Counted from the first letter of the stretch, positions 16,934 through 25,890 are shown. The stretch is DNA of 64,000 nt from Mesorhizobium sp. B1-1-8 (GCF_006442795.2 NZ_CP083957.1:248001-312000); one strand, 5' to 3'. The notes: generated by a model not told the origin, from the sequence alone. Program-made: numbers and translations.

Positions 16934-17059
16934 ATGGAAAATGTGGCGGCGCGCATGGGGGCGGCGCTGTCTTCATATGGTCGACCTGCATTGATGATGT
17001 TTGTCGCGCTCTGGATCGTCGCTCTGCTGGCCTCGGTTTTTGTCATCATAAAAGCCTGA
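16934..17059 (+). CDS. Small membrane protein, degenerate paralogue
   Basis: The frame reads MENVAARMGAALSSYGRP then LMMFVALWIVALLASVFVI, a 41-aa stretch with one membrane span, related to the 71-aa protein at 26461-26676 (LAARMREGLSLHGG, WTVLVLATVFFILQT). Upstream in the same frame AALAVTAGRASASG also resembles that protein, but the normal start is not recognisable, so the N-terminus has probably decayed. A good ribosome site and ATG at 16743 lie in another frame. Confidence 0.4.
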   Translation: MENVAARMGAALSSYGRPALMMFVALWIVALLASVFVIIKA

Positions 17060-17079
17060 ACCCGGTCGGCATTCGTCGA

Positions 17080-17274
17080 GAGGCGAAACGAGAAGGATGC
17101 GAGCACGGCAAACCGCTACGCGCCGCGGATGGAGAGCCGGACAGTTGGGCCGTTTTCAACATCTTCACCGGCCAACCTGTCGGGTTTGAGAAGAAGGTGA
17201 TGATCGGGATCAAAACGCGCCCGGCGCAAAAGATTGTTGGCGAACCGAACGCTCCGGACGCCAAGACGGGTTGA
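17080..17274 (+). pseudogene. Paralogue of the 26.2-kb small protein, frameshifted
   Basis: NEKDASTANRYAPRM in one frame continues one frame over as EPDSWAVFNIFTGQPVGFEK and VMIGIKTRPAQKIVG. The intact relative at 26238-26498 reads RKDAELANRYALRMDHPDSW then TLFDVFTGQPAESD in a single frame. Loss of one base in GATGGAGAG accounts for the switch. With the small membrane protein just upstream it repeats, in inverted orientation, the two-gene arrangement at 26.2-26.7 kb. Confidence 0.6.
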
Positions 17275-17354
17275 GGCCGAGCGGGAGTTCCTGATCGCGG
17301 CAAGGCCGCTACTGCGGTTCAGACTAGCCGGTCATGTAGAAGCGAAACCCTGAG

Positions 17355-17376
17355 TGACTGCCGCCCTAGGCAGTCA
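17355..17376 (+). terminator. Hairpin terminator candidate
   Basis: TGACTGCC and GGCAGTCA form a perfect 8-bp stem with loop GCCCTA, followed by TTTCACTT. It lies 80 bp after the frameshifted small gene and 20 bp before the ribosome site of the next small frame. Confidence 0.5.
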
Positions 17377-17398
17377 TTTCACTTAAAAGGATAATACC

Positions 17399-17581
17399 GT
17401 GAGAACCATGAAGACACCGAATGCCCCGCCCATCGCGATCGTCGCGGTCGCCAAGTCATCCAAGATTATGTCAGCGCGGCTGACGGTTAGAACCGACGAG
17501 GCAGCAAGGCGCAGGGTCGCCGACACCGACGGCACACTTAGGCGGGCACGTGAACTCGTGGAACGCAATCGCCTGATTTGA
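17399..17581 (+). CDS. Small hypothetical protein (60 aa)
   Basis: A GTG-started frame with AAGGA eight bases upstream. It reads MRTMKTPNAPPIAIVAVAKS then a helical, basic C-terminus GTLRRARELVERNRLI. No family recognised. The ribosome site and amphipathic end argue for a real product, but it lies in a stretch full of gene fragments, and the opposite strand is also open here. Confidence 0.35.
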   Translation: MRTMKTPNAPPIAIVAVAKSSKIMSARLTVRTDEAARRRVADTDGTLRRARELVERNRLI

Positions 17582-17634
17582 ACGATCGTCGGCGCCCAGA
17601 GTTGCGCCCCGCTACACGACGATCCTCAAACTGC

Positions 17635-17690
17635 CTGTACTCGCGGCTGCCGCGCGGGTTCCACCGCATCCGTCACTACGGCCAGAACAA
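17635..17690 (+). mobile_element. IS91-family transposase remnant
   Basis: A short frame reads LYSRLPRGFHRIRHYG, resembling the RFLLHVLPxGFxRIRHYG motif near the C-terminus of IS91-type transposases. Nothing else of the enzyme remains. This marks an old mobile-element scar. Confidence 0.4.
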
Positions 17691-17819
17691 GGCTACCTCC
17701 CGCGAAGCGGGTTCGTGCATGCGCCTGATCTCGGCCGTGGAAGTCGATCTTGCCATTCCCAGAATCGGACATTCTCTCCCATAAGGATCAGCTTTTCAGG
17801 TTCCTGGATGTGAACTCGT

Positions 17820-17945
17820 GGGCGACTGTGCTCTTCGACGAACCTACCAGTGCACTTGACCCGGAATTGGTTGGCGAGGCTCTTGAAGTCATGAAGCAGC
17901 TAGCCGCTGGAATGACAATGGTGGTCGTGACACAACAGTGCGATC
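17820..17945 (+). pseudogene. Amino-acid ABC transporter ATPase fragment (GlnQ type)
   Basis: [20 protein letters not shown] followed by [17 protein letters not shown] is the Walker B to H-loop segment of polar amino-acid importer ATPases; the switch His of VVVTHE is replaced by Gln and homology stops there. Walker A, the Q-loop and the signature motif are absent. A remnant of about 40 codons without function. Confidence 0.75.
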
Positions 17946-18174
17946 GAAATCGCGCCAAAAGCGATAATTGCAGCAGTGACAAAATTCCTTATTCTAGAGA
18001 GGCTTACCTAACTCGGTGAAGTAGTGCCGCAACACGTGGTAAGCTGGATTAGAAACCGGTGAGATGGCCTTCGAAGACGCACCTCCCGATCGCACATCCC
18101 CATGGTGTGAACGGCGGTACCCTGCATGGCTTTGGATCGGCAGATGCAGCCCAACATGCCTATCGCGCCTGCAA

Positions 18175-18816
18175 TCAGCGCAGTAAGCCGTCGGTTTCAA
18201 AATCTTCCCATCCTCGCAATTTTGCGTGACATGTTTCGACCCGACCAATGCTGGCCGATCCTGAAGCATTTTGTCCGCCCTTTTTTTGAGCCCGCTTCAT
18301 GGCCGCCCGTCCGGCGGCTCGGCGCCGGTTCTCAGCTGCAGTCAATGCATCTTCCTCCCGCCAGACGGTCACAAGGTCGCGGTCAAGCATATCCTCGATG
18401 TATCGTGGGTCGTACACGTGAAAGGTGATCTTTCTAGCTCGACCACGCAGTTTCACCGTTCGTGTTCCGGCGCTCTGGAGTCGACCGTCCCTAAGCCAGC
18501 GGTGGCGTTCGGACGACTTGATCGTCAGGATGTCCTCCACCTCGCGCGGGATTACAGCCAGATCTTCGATGCCTTCCATTGCTTTCGACACAATGGCAGA
18601 CGCCGCCTGCACATCGGCTTCCGCGCCCTCCGGCAGGCGCAAGATCAGCACCCGCGACTCGATGTGCAGCAGCTTTTTCGATGGTGTTGGGAGCCGAGCC
18701 CGGACTTCGAGGAAAATGCCCCTCGCCCTGACCGACGACCCAAGCGTCGCGGCCGGCGACAGTGGCCATTCTCCTATCAGCTTTGCACTTTCATCGATTT
18801 TTCGGTGCCCAGGCAT
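18175..18816 (-). CDS. Hypothetical protein (213 aa)
   Basis: Starts MPGHRKIDESAKLIGEWPLS. The N-terminal half is beta-rich (VRARGIFLEVRARLP, LLHIESRVLILRLPEGAEAD), the middle helical, then SERHRWLRDGRLQ and TVKLRGRARKITFHVYDPRY, with a Lys/Ala-rich tail (AMKRAQKKGG). I do not recognise the family. No signal peptide or membrane span. The ATG is chosen over one 12 codons earlier because the upstream residues look non-coding. The surroundings are gene debris, so this could be a survivor or a relatively recent arrival. Confidence 0.5.
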   Translation of the reverse strand: MPGHRKIDESAKLIGEWPLSPAATLGSSVRARGIFLEVRARLPTPSKKLLHIESRVLILRLPEGAEADVQAASAIVSKAMEGIEDLAVIPREVEDILTIKSSERHRWLRDGRLQSAGTRTVKLRGRARKITFHVYDPRYIEDMLDRDLVTVWREEDALTAAENRRRAAGRAAMKRAQKKGGQNASGSASIGRVETCHAKLRGWEDFETDGLLR

Positions 18817-18984
18817 GACTGTTAGATAGAGGCTGAACGCTGGAAGCGCCATTCAACTGGTCATGATGATGGAACATCATCGAGATCCGTCCCTTGAGGA
18901 CTCCAGCCGGGTAGAGATGCCGCATGCCCAGACTCAACAGCGAATGGAGGGTCGGGCCACATGGCCCTCTGCAGGAGTTGGACG

Positions 18985-19221
18985 AGGGGCTGCTCACTAT
19001 CGAAGTGCCAAGCGCGTTCAGTCCGTCGGGACCCTGCTCGACTCCGGTCGAAGCCGTGATGTTGTCGCCGAATGGAATGGAAACACCTGCGAAAACGCCG
19101 AAAACTGTCCCTGTCGTCGAGATCCTTGAAGACCGTCGCATAGATCGTGCTGCGCTTGGAACCTGCTGCCGTAGGAGAGGCCGACAATCTGCCCGCTCGC
19201 CAAGCTAAAAATCCCCATCAT
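18985..19221 (-). pseudogene. Fimbrial outer-membrane usher fragment
   Basis: Three frames in succession read SLASGQIVGLSYGSRFQAQ, STIYATVFKDLDDRDS and FGVFAGVSIPFGDNITASTG, matching the beta-barrel region of chaperone-usher pilus ushers (typically ...FTDLDD...GIFAGLSIPFG..ASxGV). Two frameshifts and the loss of the plug, N-terminal and C-terminal domains make it inert. No chaperone or pilin gene is nearby. Confidence 0.5.
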
Positions 19222-19434
19222 TCATCGTCACTGTCACTGGGCTCGACGCCGAAGTTGCGGCGCGGGTAGCCTCTTTGGGAGCCGCCGGGAGCCACAATAG
19301 TTGCCGCCGTCGCCCGATGTGCAGTTGACGAGGACCGAACCATGAGCCGAAAACCGGATTTTCCGGGCTGGAGGCATTGTTGCGTTTTCCCAGCTTCTGG
19401 AGCGGGGAAATCCTGCATGGAACGGGTGATCGAT

Positions 19435-19944
19435 TTATTCTGCTGCCCTGTCTCCGGCTCCATGGAAGAAGGATTGAATTTCCTCCATATCGATGCTGTT
19501 ATCGCCGTTTTCATCGACGGCATTGAATATCCGCCCGATGAAATCTTGAACCTCGTTCCGCGAAAGCGCACCATCGCCGTCGGCGTCCAATATGGCGAAT
19601 AACATTCGCATACCTGCGCCATGCATCATCCCGGCTCCCATGCTGCGCTCGCCCATCGCCCGCCGTCCTTCAGGCGCGCCCATTCTGTAATCCCGATGCC
19701 AGCGGTCGCCGTCACGCCGTTCAGCTCGGGCACCCCGATCCTCTTGCATTCTTTCCTGCATCATCTCACTCATCATCTGGCGCATCATTTCGCGCATAGA
19801 CTCGGGGTTTTGTCCGTTTGGCGCGGGTGTCTGTTGGGCTCCCTCCTGTGCCGGTGCTGAGGGGGCAGGTGTCCCGTTGGTCTGGGCGAGCGCTGGCGAA
19901 GCCAACATCGCCAACACCGCGGCAACTGCTGTGGTTGTGCTCAT
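19435..19944 (-). CDS. Secreted EF-hand protein, Met-rich
   Basis: A 169-aa protein with an N-terminal export signal ([17 protein letters not shown], cleavage after ALA). A Pro/Gln linker is followed by an unusual Met/Arg/Glu-rich stretch ([20 protein letters not shown]) and a Gly/Met patch ([16 protein letters not shown]). The C-terminal pair of EF-hand loops reads [12 protein letters not shown] and [12 protein letters not shown], each with Asp/Asn at positions 1, 3 and 5 and Glu at 12, so calcium binding in the periplasm is likely. The Met-rich part could bind copper or another soft metal; that is speculation. Confidence 0.85.
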   Translation of the reverse strand: MSTTTAVAAVLAMLASPALAQTNGTPAPSAPAQEGAQQTPAPNGQNPESMREMMRQMMSEMMQERMQEDRGARAERRDGDRWHRDYRMGAPEGRRAMGERSMGAGMMHGAGMRMLFAILDADGDGALSRNEVQDFIGRIFNAVDENGDNSIDMEEIQSFFHGAGDRAAE

Positions 19945-20304
19945 CGTGTTTCTCCGTTGAATGCGTAGGCCGAAGCTATCGGGATCCAGCCAAACCCGCT
20001 GCTCACCTCATAGTTCCCGCCGAGTTCCTGGGCAGTAGCGCATCTTCCGCCTCAATGAACGTCCGTAAGGGGATCGCCGTTCACTGTCAGCGGCGGGCCT
20101 ACCCAGATTGGATCGGCCCGGATGGTCGCGCCGGGGGTGGTCGCCGAAAGCGCGATGGAGCAGTCATCGCCCAGGTATGTACGTCGGCCGCGCTTGACGC
20201 GAAACAACAGCCAGTTTGGATTTCAACCAAGTCGCTCTGAGCGGAATCGAAAGTTTCCTCTTTCACCGCGTCTTCCTGCTATCGTGGGGTCAGGAGACGG
20301 GCCT
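19945..20304. other. Intergenic region between EF-hand gene and cyclase gene
   Basis: A 360-base divergent region that should hold both promoters. No operator-like repeat or hairpin stood out. The cyclase frame stays open through part of it, but without homology or a ribosome site. Confidence 0.4.
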
Positions 20305-22074
20305 ATGAGCGAGAATCGCAAGCTAGCCGCGATCCTGGCCGCGGACGTAGTCGGGTACAGCCGACTTGCCAGTGCTGACGAAGATCGTACTTTGGCGAGG
20401 TTGCGCGCATTGCGCAGCGACCTCATCGATCCGACCATTGCCGTGCACAACGGGCGGGTGATCAAGCGCACAGGGGATGGGGCGTTAGTCGAGTTCCGCA
20501 GTGTGGTTGATGCCGTACGCTGCGCCATCGAGGTGCAGAGCGGCATGGTCGAGCGCAATGCCGGCGTGCCGCAGGACCGGCGCATCGAGTTCCGCATCGG
20601 CATCCATCTGGGAGACGTAGTCGAAGAAAGCGACGGCGACCTGATGGGCGACGGCGTCAACATAGCCTCACGTCTGGAGGGAGTCGCGGCACCCGGCGCC
20701 ATCTGCCTGTCAGAGGATGCCTATCGCCAAGTCAAGGCAAGGCTCGACCTTTCGGTCAGCGATCTCGGCAACACGCAACTCAAGAACATCCCCGAGCCTA
20801 TCCGGGTCTATTCGCTTCAGGTCGGCCCCGTCCGGGCAAACGCAACGGCGACCTCTGAATTTCCGGCCGCTCTGGCTACGACAGCGCCTCCAACGAAGCT
20901 CTCCATCGCGGTCCTGCCATTCGCCAACATGAGCGGCGATGGCGAGCAGGAGTATTTTGCCGACGGCATATCGGAAGACACCATCACGGCTCTCTCAAAG
21001 CTGTCGCAGCTGTTCGTAATCGCTCGCAATTCGTCCTTCACGTTCAAGGGCAGGAACGTGAACGTTCAGGAGGTGGGCCGGAGTCTCGGCGTGCGCTATG
21101 TGCTCGAGGGGAGCGTCCGCAAGTCCGGCAACAGGGTACGGATCACCGCGCAGCTCATAGACGCCACGACTGGCGGACATCTGTGGGCCGAGCGTTTCGA
21201 TCGGGACCTGACTGACATCTTTGCCGTGCAGGACGACGTGACACAGCACATTGTCGGCGCGCTCGCGCTCAACCTGACGGAGGTCGATCAACAGCGGCTC
21301 GTAACCGAGCAAACCGACAACCTGGAAGCATATGACTGCTTTCTTCGTGGCAGAGAGCACCTCTGGCGGTTGACAAGAGAGCAAAACAGCCAAGCTCGGG
21401 AATTGTTGCAACGTGCCATCGAACTGGACCCGAAATTCGCTTCCGCTCACGCTTTCCTCGCCTTGGCGCACGGGCTGGACTACATAAACCGCTGGAGCAC
21501 GCCCCCGTCGACGTCAATGGAGCACGTGGAAGAGCTTGCGACACGTGCGGTGGCGCTCGACGATCGGAATCCTTACGCGCATTGGGTGCTGGGCATAGTC
21601 AATCTGCATTTGCGACGGCACGACATGGCCATCCGCGAAGCTGAGCGTTCGATCGCCCTCGCACCAAATCTTGCTGAAGGGCACGAAAGCCTCGGCAATG
21701 CGCTGCACTATTCCGGGAGGTCCGAGGAGGCGCTTGCGTGTTTCGATCAGGCAATGGCTCTGAACCCGCACTATCCCGACATGTTCCTGCACTTCCAGGC
21801 GCAAGCGATGTTCCAGTTGGGCCGGTACGAGGATGCGGTCGCTTCTCTTAAGCGGCGACTTGTTCGTAACCCTGGCACCGACGTCTCACGTGTGCTTCTG
21901 GCAGCGAGCTATGGTCATTTGGACCGCCTTGCAGAGGCACGCGAGGAGTGGCAGCAAGTCTTCCGTGCCAATCCGGAATATTCCTTGGAACACCGTCGCA
22001 AAGTGCTGCCTTACAAGAACCCCTCCGATTTTGAGCGGGAGGTCGACGGGCTTCGCAAGGCTGCCCTAGTGTAA
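20305..22074 (+). CDS. Class III adenylate/guanylate cyclase with TolB-N and TPR domains
   Basis: A 589-aa protein. Residues 1-170 form a class III nucleotidyl-cyclase domain (LAAILAADVVGYSRLASADE with the metal-binding Asp, VIKRTGDGALVEF, GDLMGDGVNIASRLEGVA). Residues about 200-320 match the TolB N-terminal-like domain (LPFANMSGDGEQEYFADGIS, LGVRYVLEGSVRKSGNRVRI). The rest is tetratricopeptide repeats (about 350-570). It probably makes cAMP or acts as a cytosolic signalling scaffold. ATG with GGAG nearby is preferred over a start 61 codons earlier that lacks homology. A similar TolB-N/TPR protein lies at 42.1 kb, and each is followed by a copy of the same 1.4-kb repeat. Confidence 0.9.
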   Translation: MSENRKLAAILAADVVGYSRLASADEDRTLARLRALRSDLIDPTIAVHNGRVIKRTGDGALVEFRSVVDAVRCAIEVQSGMVERNAGVPQDRRIEFRIGIHLGDVVEESDGDLMGDGVNIASRLEGVAAPGAICLSEDAYRQVKARLDLSVSDLGNTQLKNIPEPIRVYSLQVGPVRANATATSEFPAALATTAPPTKLSIAVLPFANMSGDGEQEYFADGISEDTITALSKLSQLFVIARNSSFTFKGRNVNVQEVGRSLGVRYVLEGSVRKSGNRVRITAQLIDATTGGHLWAERFDRDLTDIFAVQDDVTQHIVGALALNLTEVDQQRLVTEQTDNLEAYDCFLRGREHLWRLTREQNSQARELLQRAIELDPKFASAHAFLALAHGLDYINRWSTPPSTSMEHVEELATRAVALDDRNPYAHWVLGIVNLHLRRHDMAIREAERSIALAPNLAEGHESLGNALHYSGRSEEALACFDQAMALNPHYPDMFLHFQAQAMFQLGRYEDAVASLKRRLVRNPGTDVSRVLLAASYGHLDRLAEAREEWQQVFRANPEYSLEHRRKVLPYKNPSDFEREVDGLRKAALV

Positions 22075-22227
22075 TTGCCAGACCAGGCGAATGTCTGGTC
22101 TTGGCACCTGGGCAGCCACTCACGCGAATGAGGAGCAGTGGCCGTTGTTGACGCAACCGCGACCTCGAGAATGGTTGCCAACAATGTCTGCTTTCAGATA
22201 GTGGCTAAAAGTCACCCCAATGGCCAA

Positions 22228-23651
22228 CATTGAGGCGCAAAGCAGACAGTCCGGGTCTGACAGTCGACGCGCTGAGGAATCACACCCCATCACATCGTAG
22301 AGCGCACAACAGCCTTGATGTGTTCTGGCAGGTCGAGCTCGCCGCGCGCCTCGATCTGCAAAGAGATATCGGGCCTTGGCCAAGCGATCGCCTTCCCCGA
22401 CCGCACGATAGGCGCAGATGGCTAGTAGCGCCCCTCCTCCTCTCGGCCAGCCTTGATGTGATCGCAGCCGCGACTGCCTCTTTGGTGGACGGCCTTCCCA
22501 AACGCACCGTGCGCTGCCGTGTGCGCCTCAATCGGAGTTCGCAGGTCGATGGATGGTTGCCGATCACGGCTCATCGGTTCTGTGCCGCGAGCGTTTGCTG
22601 GAACGGTGGCAGCAGCGACTGCGCAACCGGAATCGCAGAGTAAGGCGCGGCGACCAATCCTGGACGTGGTGAACTCTCCTCTTCGCATTACAACAGGCCA
22701 GAGCCATGAACAAAGCTGATGCCTATAGTTCGGGCAAGCTGGGGTTGCGATACGTCCGACTGGACGCGAACGATGGCTCTCTGCCTGCCGACCTGCCGAT
22801 CAGCGGGATGAGGGCTCGGTTGAGGTTGGCCTTTGTCCCCGCCGCAGTAGCAGGAGCCGCTTCGATTCCGAGCTGGCCTCTCGCTACTGCATCGATCACT
22901 CCTCGGAATGTGAGTCTGTCGCGGTGCGCCGCAAGGAAACAAACTCAGCAGATTTCCGTATTGGGGAGTTGCAAATCGCGAAACGGATGCGCCTTGCACT
23001 CGGCTATCTCGGCCGGCTAATCCTGGCAATATCCCTGATGGTCGCGCGGAGTAGAGGCCAGGGAAACTCGGCGTCGCTTTCCGACGGCTGAGCTACCCTA
23101 AGCACGGCATCTAGTTTGGCGGCCACACCGGCAAGGGTAGTGGCTGGCGTTTCTGACAATACCTCAAGCAATTCTTCTGCTCGATCGGCGGCTTCGCGTT
23201 CAGCGCGCAATGCGGAGGAATAGCCAATTTCTTCAGCGGCGGCATCCCAGCGAATCTGGTGGGCCGCCAAGTCGGCTTCGGCCTTAGCGCGGATTGTTGC
23301 GTCGATGGAATCGGCGCCAGGCAATTCACCGATTTCCTTCAGACAATGCAGTGTCAGGCTCTCACCATTGGACTGCAGGATCGTCGCGCGCGGAAAACCG
23401 ACAGTTTCGGCAAGCTTCCGCTCCAGCCGCTGTTGGTCGCGGCACTGCCGCTCGGTCAATTTGAAGGCCTCCTGCCACTCGCGCCATACCGTTACAGCGG
23501 CATCAGCGGATTGGTCCTCATCCAGGATCTTGCGAGCAACCTCGGTTGGCTGCGACCCCACCATTGCATTTGCCGTTCGGGCAGCTACGGTCCTGCCCGT
23601 GACGAGGGGCAAAGTCGTGGTATTGTCGGAATCAGCCATGATCCGAGCTCC
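22228..23651. repeat. 1.4-kb direct repeat, copy 1
   Basis: Matches 43852-45275 base for base at a constant offset of 21624, with no indels noticed and only a few substitutions (a handful in the first 70 bases and one near 22667). It contains the 211-aa minus-strand gene and about 750 bases with no confident gene. Homology ends sharply at GATCCGAGCTCC, 12 bases upstream of that gene's start. No terminal inverted repeats or target duplications were found. Confidence 0.95.
23004..23639 (-). CDS. Repeat-borne hypothetical protein (211 aa), copy 1
   Basis: A 211-aa, mostly helical, acidic protein: MADSDNTTTLPLVTGRTVAA at the start, central Trp/Gln-rich helices (VTVWREWQEAFKLTERQCRD), and an Ala/Glu-rich C-terminal half (LRAEREAADRAEELLEVLSE). 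No known domain, signal or membrane span. Identical in sequence to the product at 44628-45263. It is transcribed away from an XRE regulator about 146 bp upstream on the other strand, an arrangement typical of a controlled effector gene. The start is the last ATG inside the repeat; earlier starts lie in non-repeated sequence. Confidence 0.65.
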   Translation of the reverse strand: MADSDNTTTLPLVTGRTVAARTANAMVGSQPTEVARKILDEDQSADAAVTVWREWQEAFKLTERQCRDQQRLERKLAETVGFPRATILQSNGESLTLHCLKEIGELPGADSIDATIRAKAEADLAAHQIRWDAAAEEIGYSSALRAEREAADRAEELLEVLSETPATTLAGVAAKLDAVLRVAQPSESDAEFPWPLLRATIRDIARISRPR

Positions 23652-23785
23652 CAGAAGCTTAGGCGTGGTCAGGCTAGGCACGGTGCGTCAACACCGAGTC
23701 TAGCCGCACCCCCGGACCAAAGGCCCAAGGGTATCCACTGATACCTTTGGATCATAGCGCAATGATCTAAAGGGATCAATAGAAA

Positions 23786-24019
23786 TTGATAACAGCGGCA
23801 CAGATGCGAGCAGCCCGCGCGTTGATAGGTCTCTCACAAGCGGAGCTTGCCCGCCGCGCTGGCGTTTCTATTCCGACGGTAAAACGCTGTGAGAGTGACA
23901 GTGAGCGGGCCCCCGCCGTGTCCGCTGGAACCCAGGACAAAATCCGCGCTGTTCTTGAGGCTGATGGCGTGGAATTCACGAACGGCAATCATCCGGGCGT
24001 CAGATTGCGGCGACCGTGA
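23786..24019 (+). CDS. XRE-family transcriptional regulator (77 aa)
   Basis: A 77-aa Cro/CI-type helix-turn-helix protein: MRAARALIGLSQAELARRAG then VSIPTVKRCESDS covers the five-helix domain; the end (AVLEADGVEFTNGNHPGVRL) matches the usual short tail of this group. The apparent start is TTG. It is divergent from the repeat-borne 211-aa gene and probably represses it or itself. A related but clearly different regulator occupies the same place beside the second repeat copy. Confidence 0.85.
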   Translation: MITAAQMRAARALIGLSQAELARRAGVSIPTVKRCESDSERAPAVSAGTQDKIRAVLEADGVEFTNGNHPGVRLRRP

Positions 24020-24108
24020 CTGACTGACCAATGTCTGGTTTGCTCGCTGGCTCGGTTGATTTGATTCAGCCTTGCCAAACTGCGGCGACAGAGCGATTTC
24101 ACGCCGCG

Positions 24109-24180
24109 TGGTGTTGTGCTCTACCCGTTCATATCCTGCGTGCGCTGTTTGACCGGATATCAGTAGTAGGTCACGAGCAG
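24109..24180 (+). other. Structured repeat element 1 (hairpin)
   Basis: Begins GGTGTTGTGCTCTACCCGT, then an inverted repeat ATATCC (24131-24136) / GGATAT (24155-24160) around an 18-base loop with GCGTGC. Outer bases TGCTC and GAGCA can also pair. A second element with the same leader but a different stem lies 190 bp downstream. It could be a structured RNA or a recombination site; neither is proven. Confidence 0.4.
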
Positions 24181-24299
24181 GTCACCTCCGAGGTTGCGCA
24201 GCGCCTGTTCGGGCCAACTATCTTCGTATTTGGAGACCGCGGCAAGCCGGTCCTAAGCGCAAATCATTGCGCGCCGCGGCGGTGATTCCAACCTGCTTA

Positions 24300-24362
24300 G
24301 TGTTGTGCTCTACCCGTCCTACCAGGCGTGCACCGTCTGATCGGATGGTAGGGTTAAGCACC
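24300..24362 (+). other. Structured repeat element 2 (hairpin)
   Basis: Shares GTGTTGTGCTCTACCCGT with element 1. Its stem is CCTACCA (24318-24324) / TGGTAGG (24346-24352), different in sequence from element 1 but in the same place, with GCGTGC again in the loop; GTGCT and AAGCAC can form an outer stem. Both arms changed together, as expected for a conserved structure. Confidence 0.4.
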
Positions 24363-24405
24363 GCACCGCTTTCGACCTGCCGCTAGGGAAAGAGGAATGC
24401 TGCTA

Positions 24406-24912
24406 GTTGAGCGCGGCCTAATGGCCCGGCTCAGATATCGGTATAATGCCAGCGGCCAAGCTTTCCTCTTCGAGAATATCAATAACATCACCGACGCTGG
24501 CCCCCGCGTTGGGGTGAGCCCTCGCCAGTTCCTCTGCCTTGGATTTCACATCAAAGGAAGGTTGCGGCCGCTTCTTTGCTGCTGCTACCGCGCCTGCAAT
24601 CTCGACTGCAAGGGTGAGTGCCGGCAGAGGATTTCTCCCGAATGCCTCAGCCTCTACCCCAAATATGGCAGACATTCGGCCAGCCTGACATACTCGGTCG
24701 TCACGGCTTGGGCGGGCTCTAATTTGAAGCTTGCTCGTCACCAGCGCCAAGCTCATGAATCGTTTCCGACCGTTTTCGCTGAAATCCAATCGCGCCAGTG
24801 GGCAGGATGAACATCGACCGGCACCTCGGTGACGGCATGCCTCCATCCAAATTCGGTCCGCTCACACGGAAATACGAGCGAGTGCGCGCCTTCTCCGCCC
24901 AGAACTGCCAGT
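24406..24912. repeat. 0.5-kb direct repeat, copy 1
   Basis: Matches 57172-57678 at a constant offset of 32766 with scattered substitutions. It carries one minus-strand gene of unknown function. The right edge is about 30 bases from the IS3-family element; copy 2 has no IS at that point. Confidence 0.9.
24418..24756 (-). CDS. Repeat-borne hypothetical protein (112 aa), copy 1
   Basis: Reads MSLALVTSKLQIRARPSRDD then MSAIFGVEAEAFGRNPLPAL, LTLAVEIAGAVAAAKKRPQP and a conserved helical end with AELARAHPNAGASVGDVIDI. No known family. No strong ribosome site precedes either candidate start (this one, or the Met of MSAIF 27 codons on; the frame is open further upstream too). Copy 2 at 57184 differs by several amino-acid changes, mostly conservative. 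Confidence 0.45.
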   Translation of the reverse strand: MSLALVTSKLQIRARPSRDDRVCQAGRMSAIFGVEAEAFGRNPLPALTLAVEIAGAVAAAKKRPQPSFDVKSKAEELARAHPNAGASVGDVIDILEEESLAAGIIPISEPGH

Positions 24913-24959
24913 TCCAGCAGGCGCAAAAACGGTGCGCTGACTGACGTTGCCCCCAGGTT

Positions 24960-25890
24960 CTATCCAGTTTTGGCTTCGTTTCCGGCGTGGGTTGTGCCCT
25001 GCTGGGCGGGTGAAGCGACGGTCGCTGGCGCGGAGCTTTTGGCATAGCGCAGCGCGAGCGACCGTCGCGGATTGAAGGTGGTGGCGAACTCGGCCGGTGT
25101 CTGCCACGCGATTTGGGAGTGCGGCCGCGCGGTGTTGTAGTCGGCGCGCCACAGGGCGATGGCTACGCGCGCCTGAGCCAGCGAGGTAAACAGCGTCTCG
25201 TTGAGCAGTTCATCGCGCAGCCGGCCCTTGAAGCTCTCGATGAAGCCATTCTGCATCGGCTTGCCGGGCGCAATGTAATGCCGTTCGACGCGGTTCTGCT
25301 CCGCCCAGGCGAGGATGGCGTTGGAGGTGAACTCGCTGCCATTGTCGCTGGCGATCATCCTCGGCCGGCCGCGCTCGGTGATGAGCCGGTCCAGTTCGCG
25401 GGCAACCCGCATGCCCGAGAGAGACGTATCAACGATGAGTGCCAGGCACTCTCTCGTGCAGTCGTCGACGATGGCCGGGATTCGGAAGCGGCGCCCGTCG
25501 GTGAGTTGGTCCGATACGAAGTCGAGCGACCAGCGCTCGTGTGGCCTCAGCGGCACCAGCATCGGCGCCCTGGTCCCGATCGCCCGCTTGCGGCCGCCAC
25601 GTCGGCGAACGGCGAGCTTCTCCTCCCGATAGAGCCGGAACAGCTTCTTGTGGTTCACGACCAGGCTCTCCCGCCTAAGCATCACGAGAAGACGCCGGTA
25701 GCCGAACCGGCGACGCTCCTGCGCGATCGCCTTCATCCGCTCGCGAACCTCGCGGTCCGTCCGGCCTGCTGGTCTCGTAGCGAACCGTCATACGGCAACA
25801 GCCGATGGCTTTACACGCCCGCCGTTCGCTCATCCCGAAGCCTTCCTTCAGACGAGCGACAGCTTTCCGCTTGGCCGCGGGCGTCACCAT
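24960..25890 (-). pseudogene. IS3-family transposase OrfB (DDE integrase), frameshifted
   Basis: Starts MVTPAAKRKAVARLKEGFG and reads to [10 protein letters not shown], then a one-base insertion in the run GGACGGACC moves the rest to another frame: [20 protein letters not shown] through the rve core. The catalytic acidic residues are present in [18 protein letters not shown] and [14 protein letters not shown]. Without the insertion this would be a normal catalytic subunit, made as an OrfAB fusion by programmed frameshifting in this family. Confidence 0.85.

Noticed and set aside
22706..23091. Plus-strand frames inside the 1.4-kb repeat, including one ending KRMRLALGYLGRLILAIS that looks protein-like
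   Set aside because: No start with ribosome site, irregular composition upstream and antisense overlap with the 211-aa gene; kept as non-coding.
24300..24362. GTTAAGC at the end of hairpin element 2 matches the GTTRRRY half of an integron attC site
   Set aside because: The partner RYYYAAC half is not present in good form, element 1 lacks both, and there is no integron integrase in the window.
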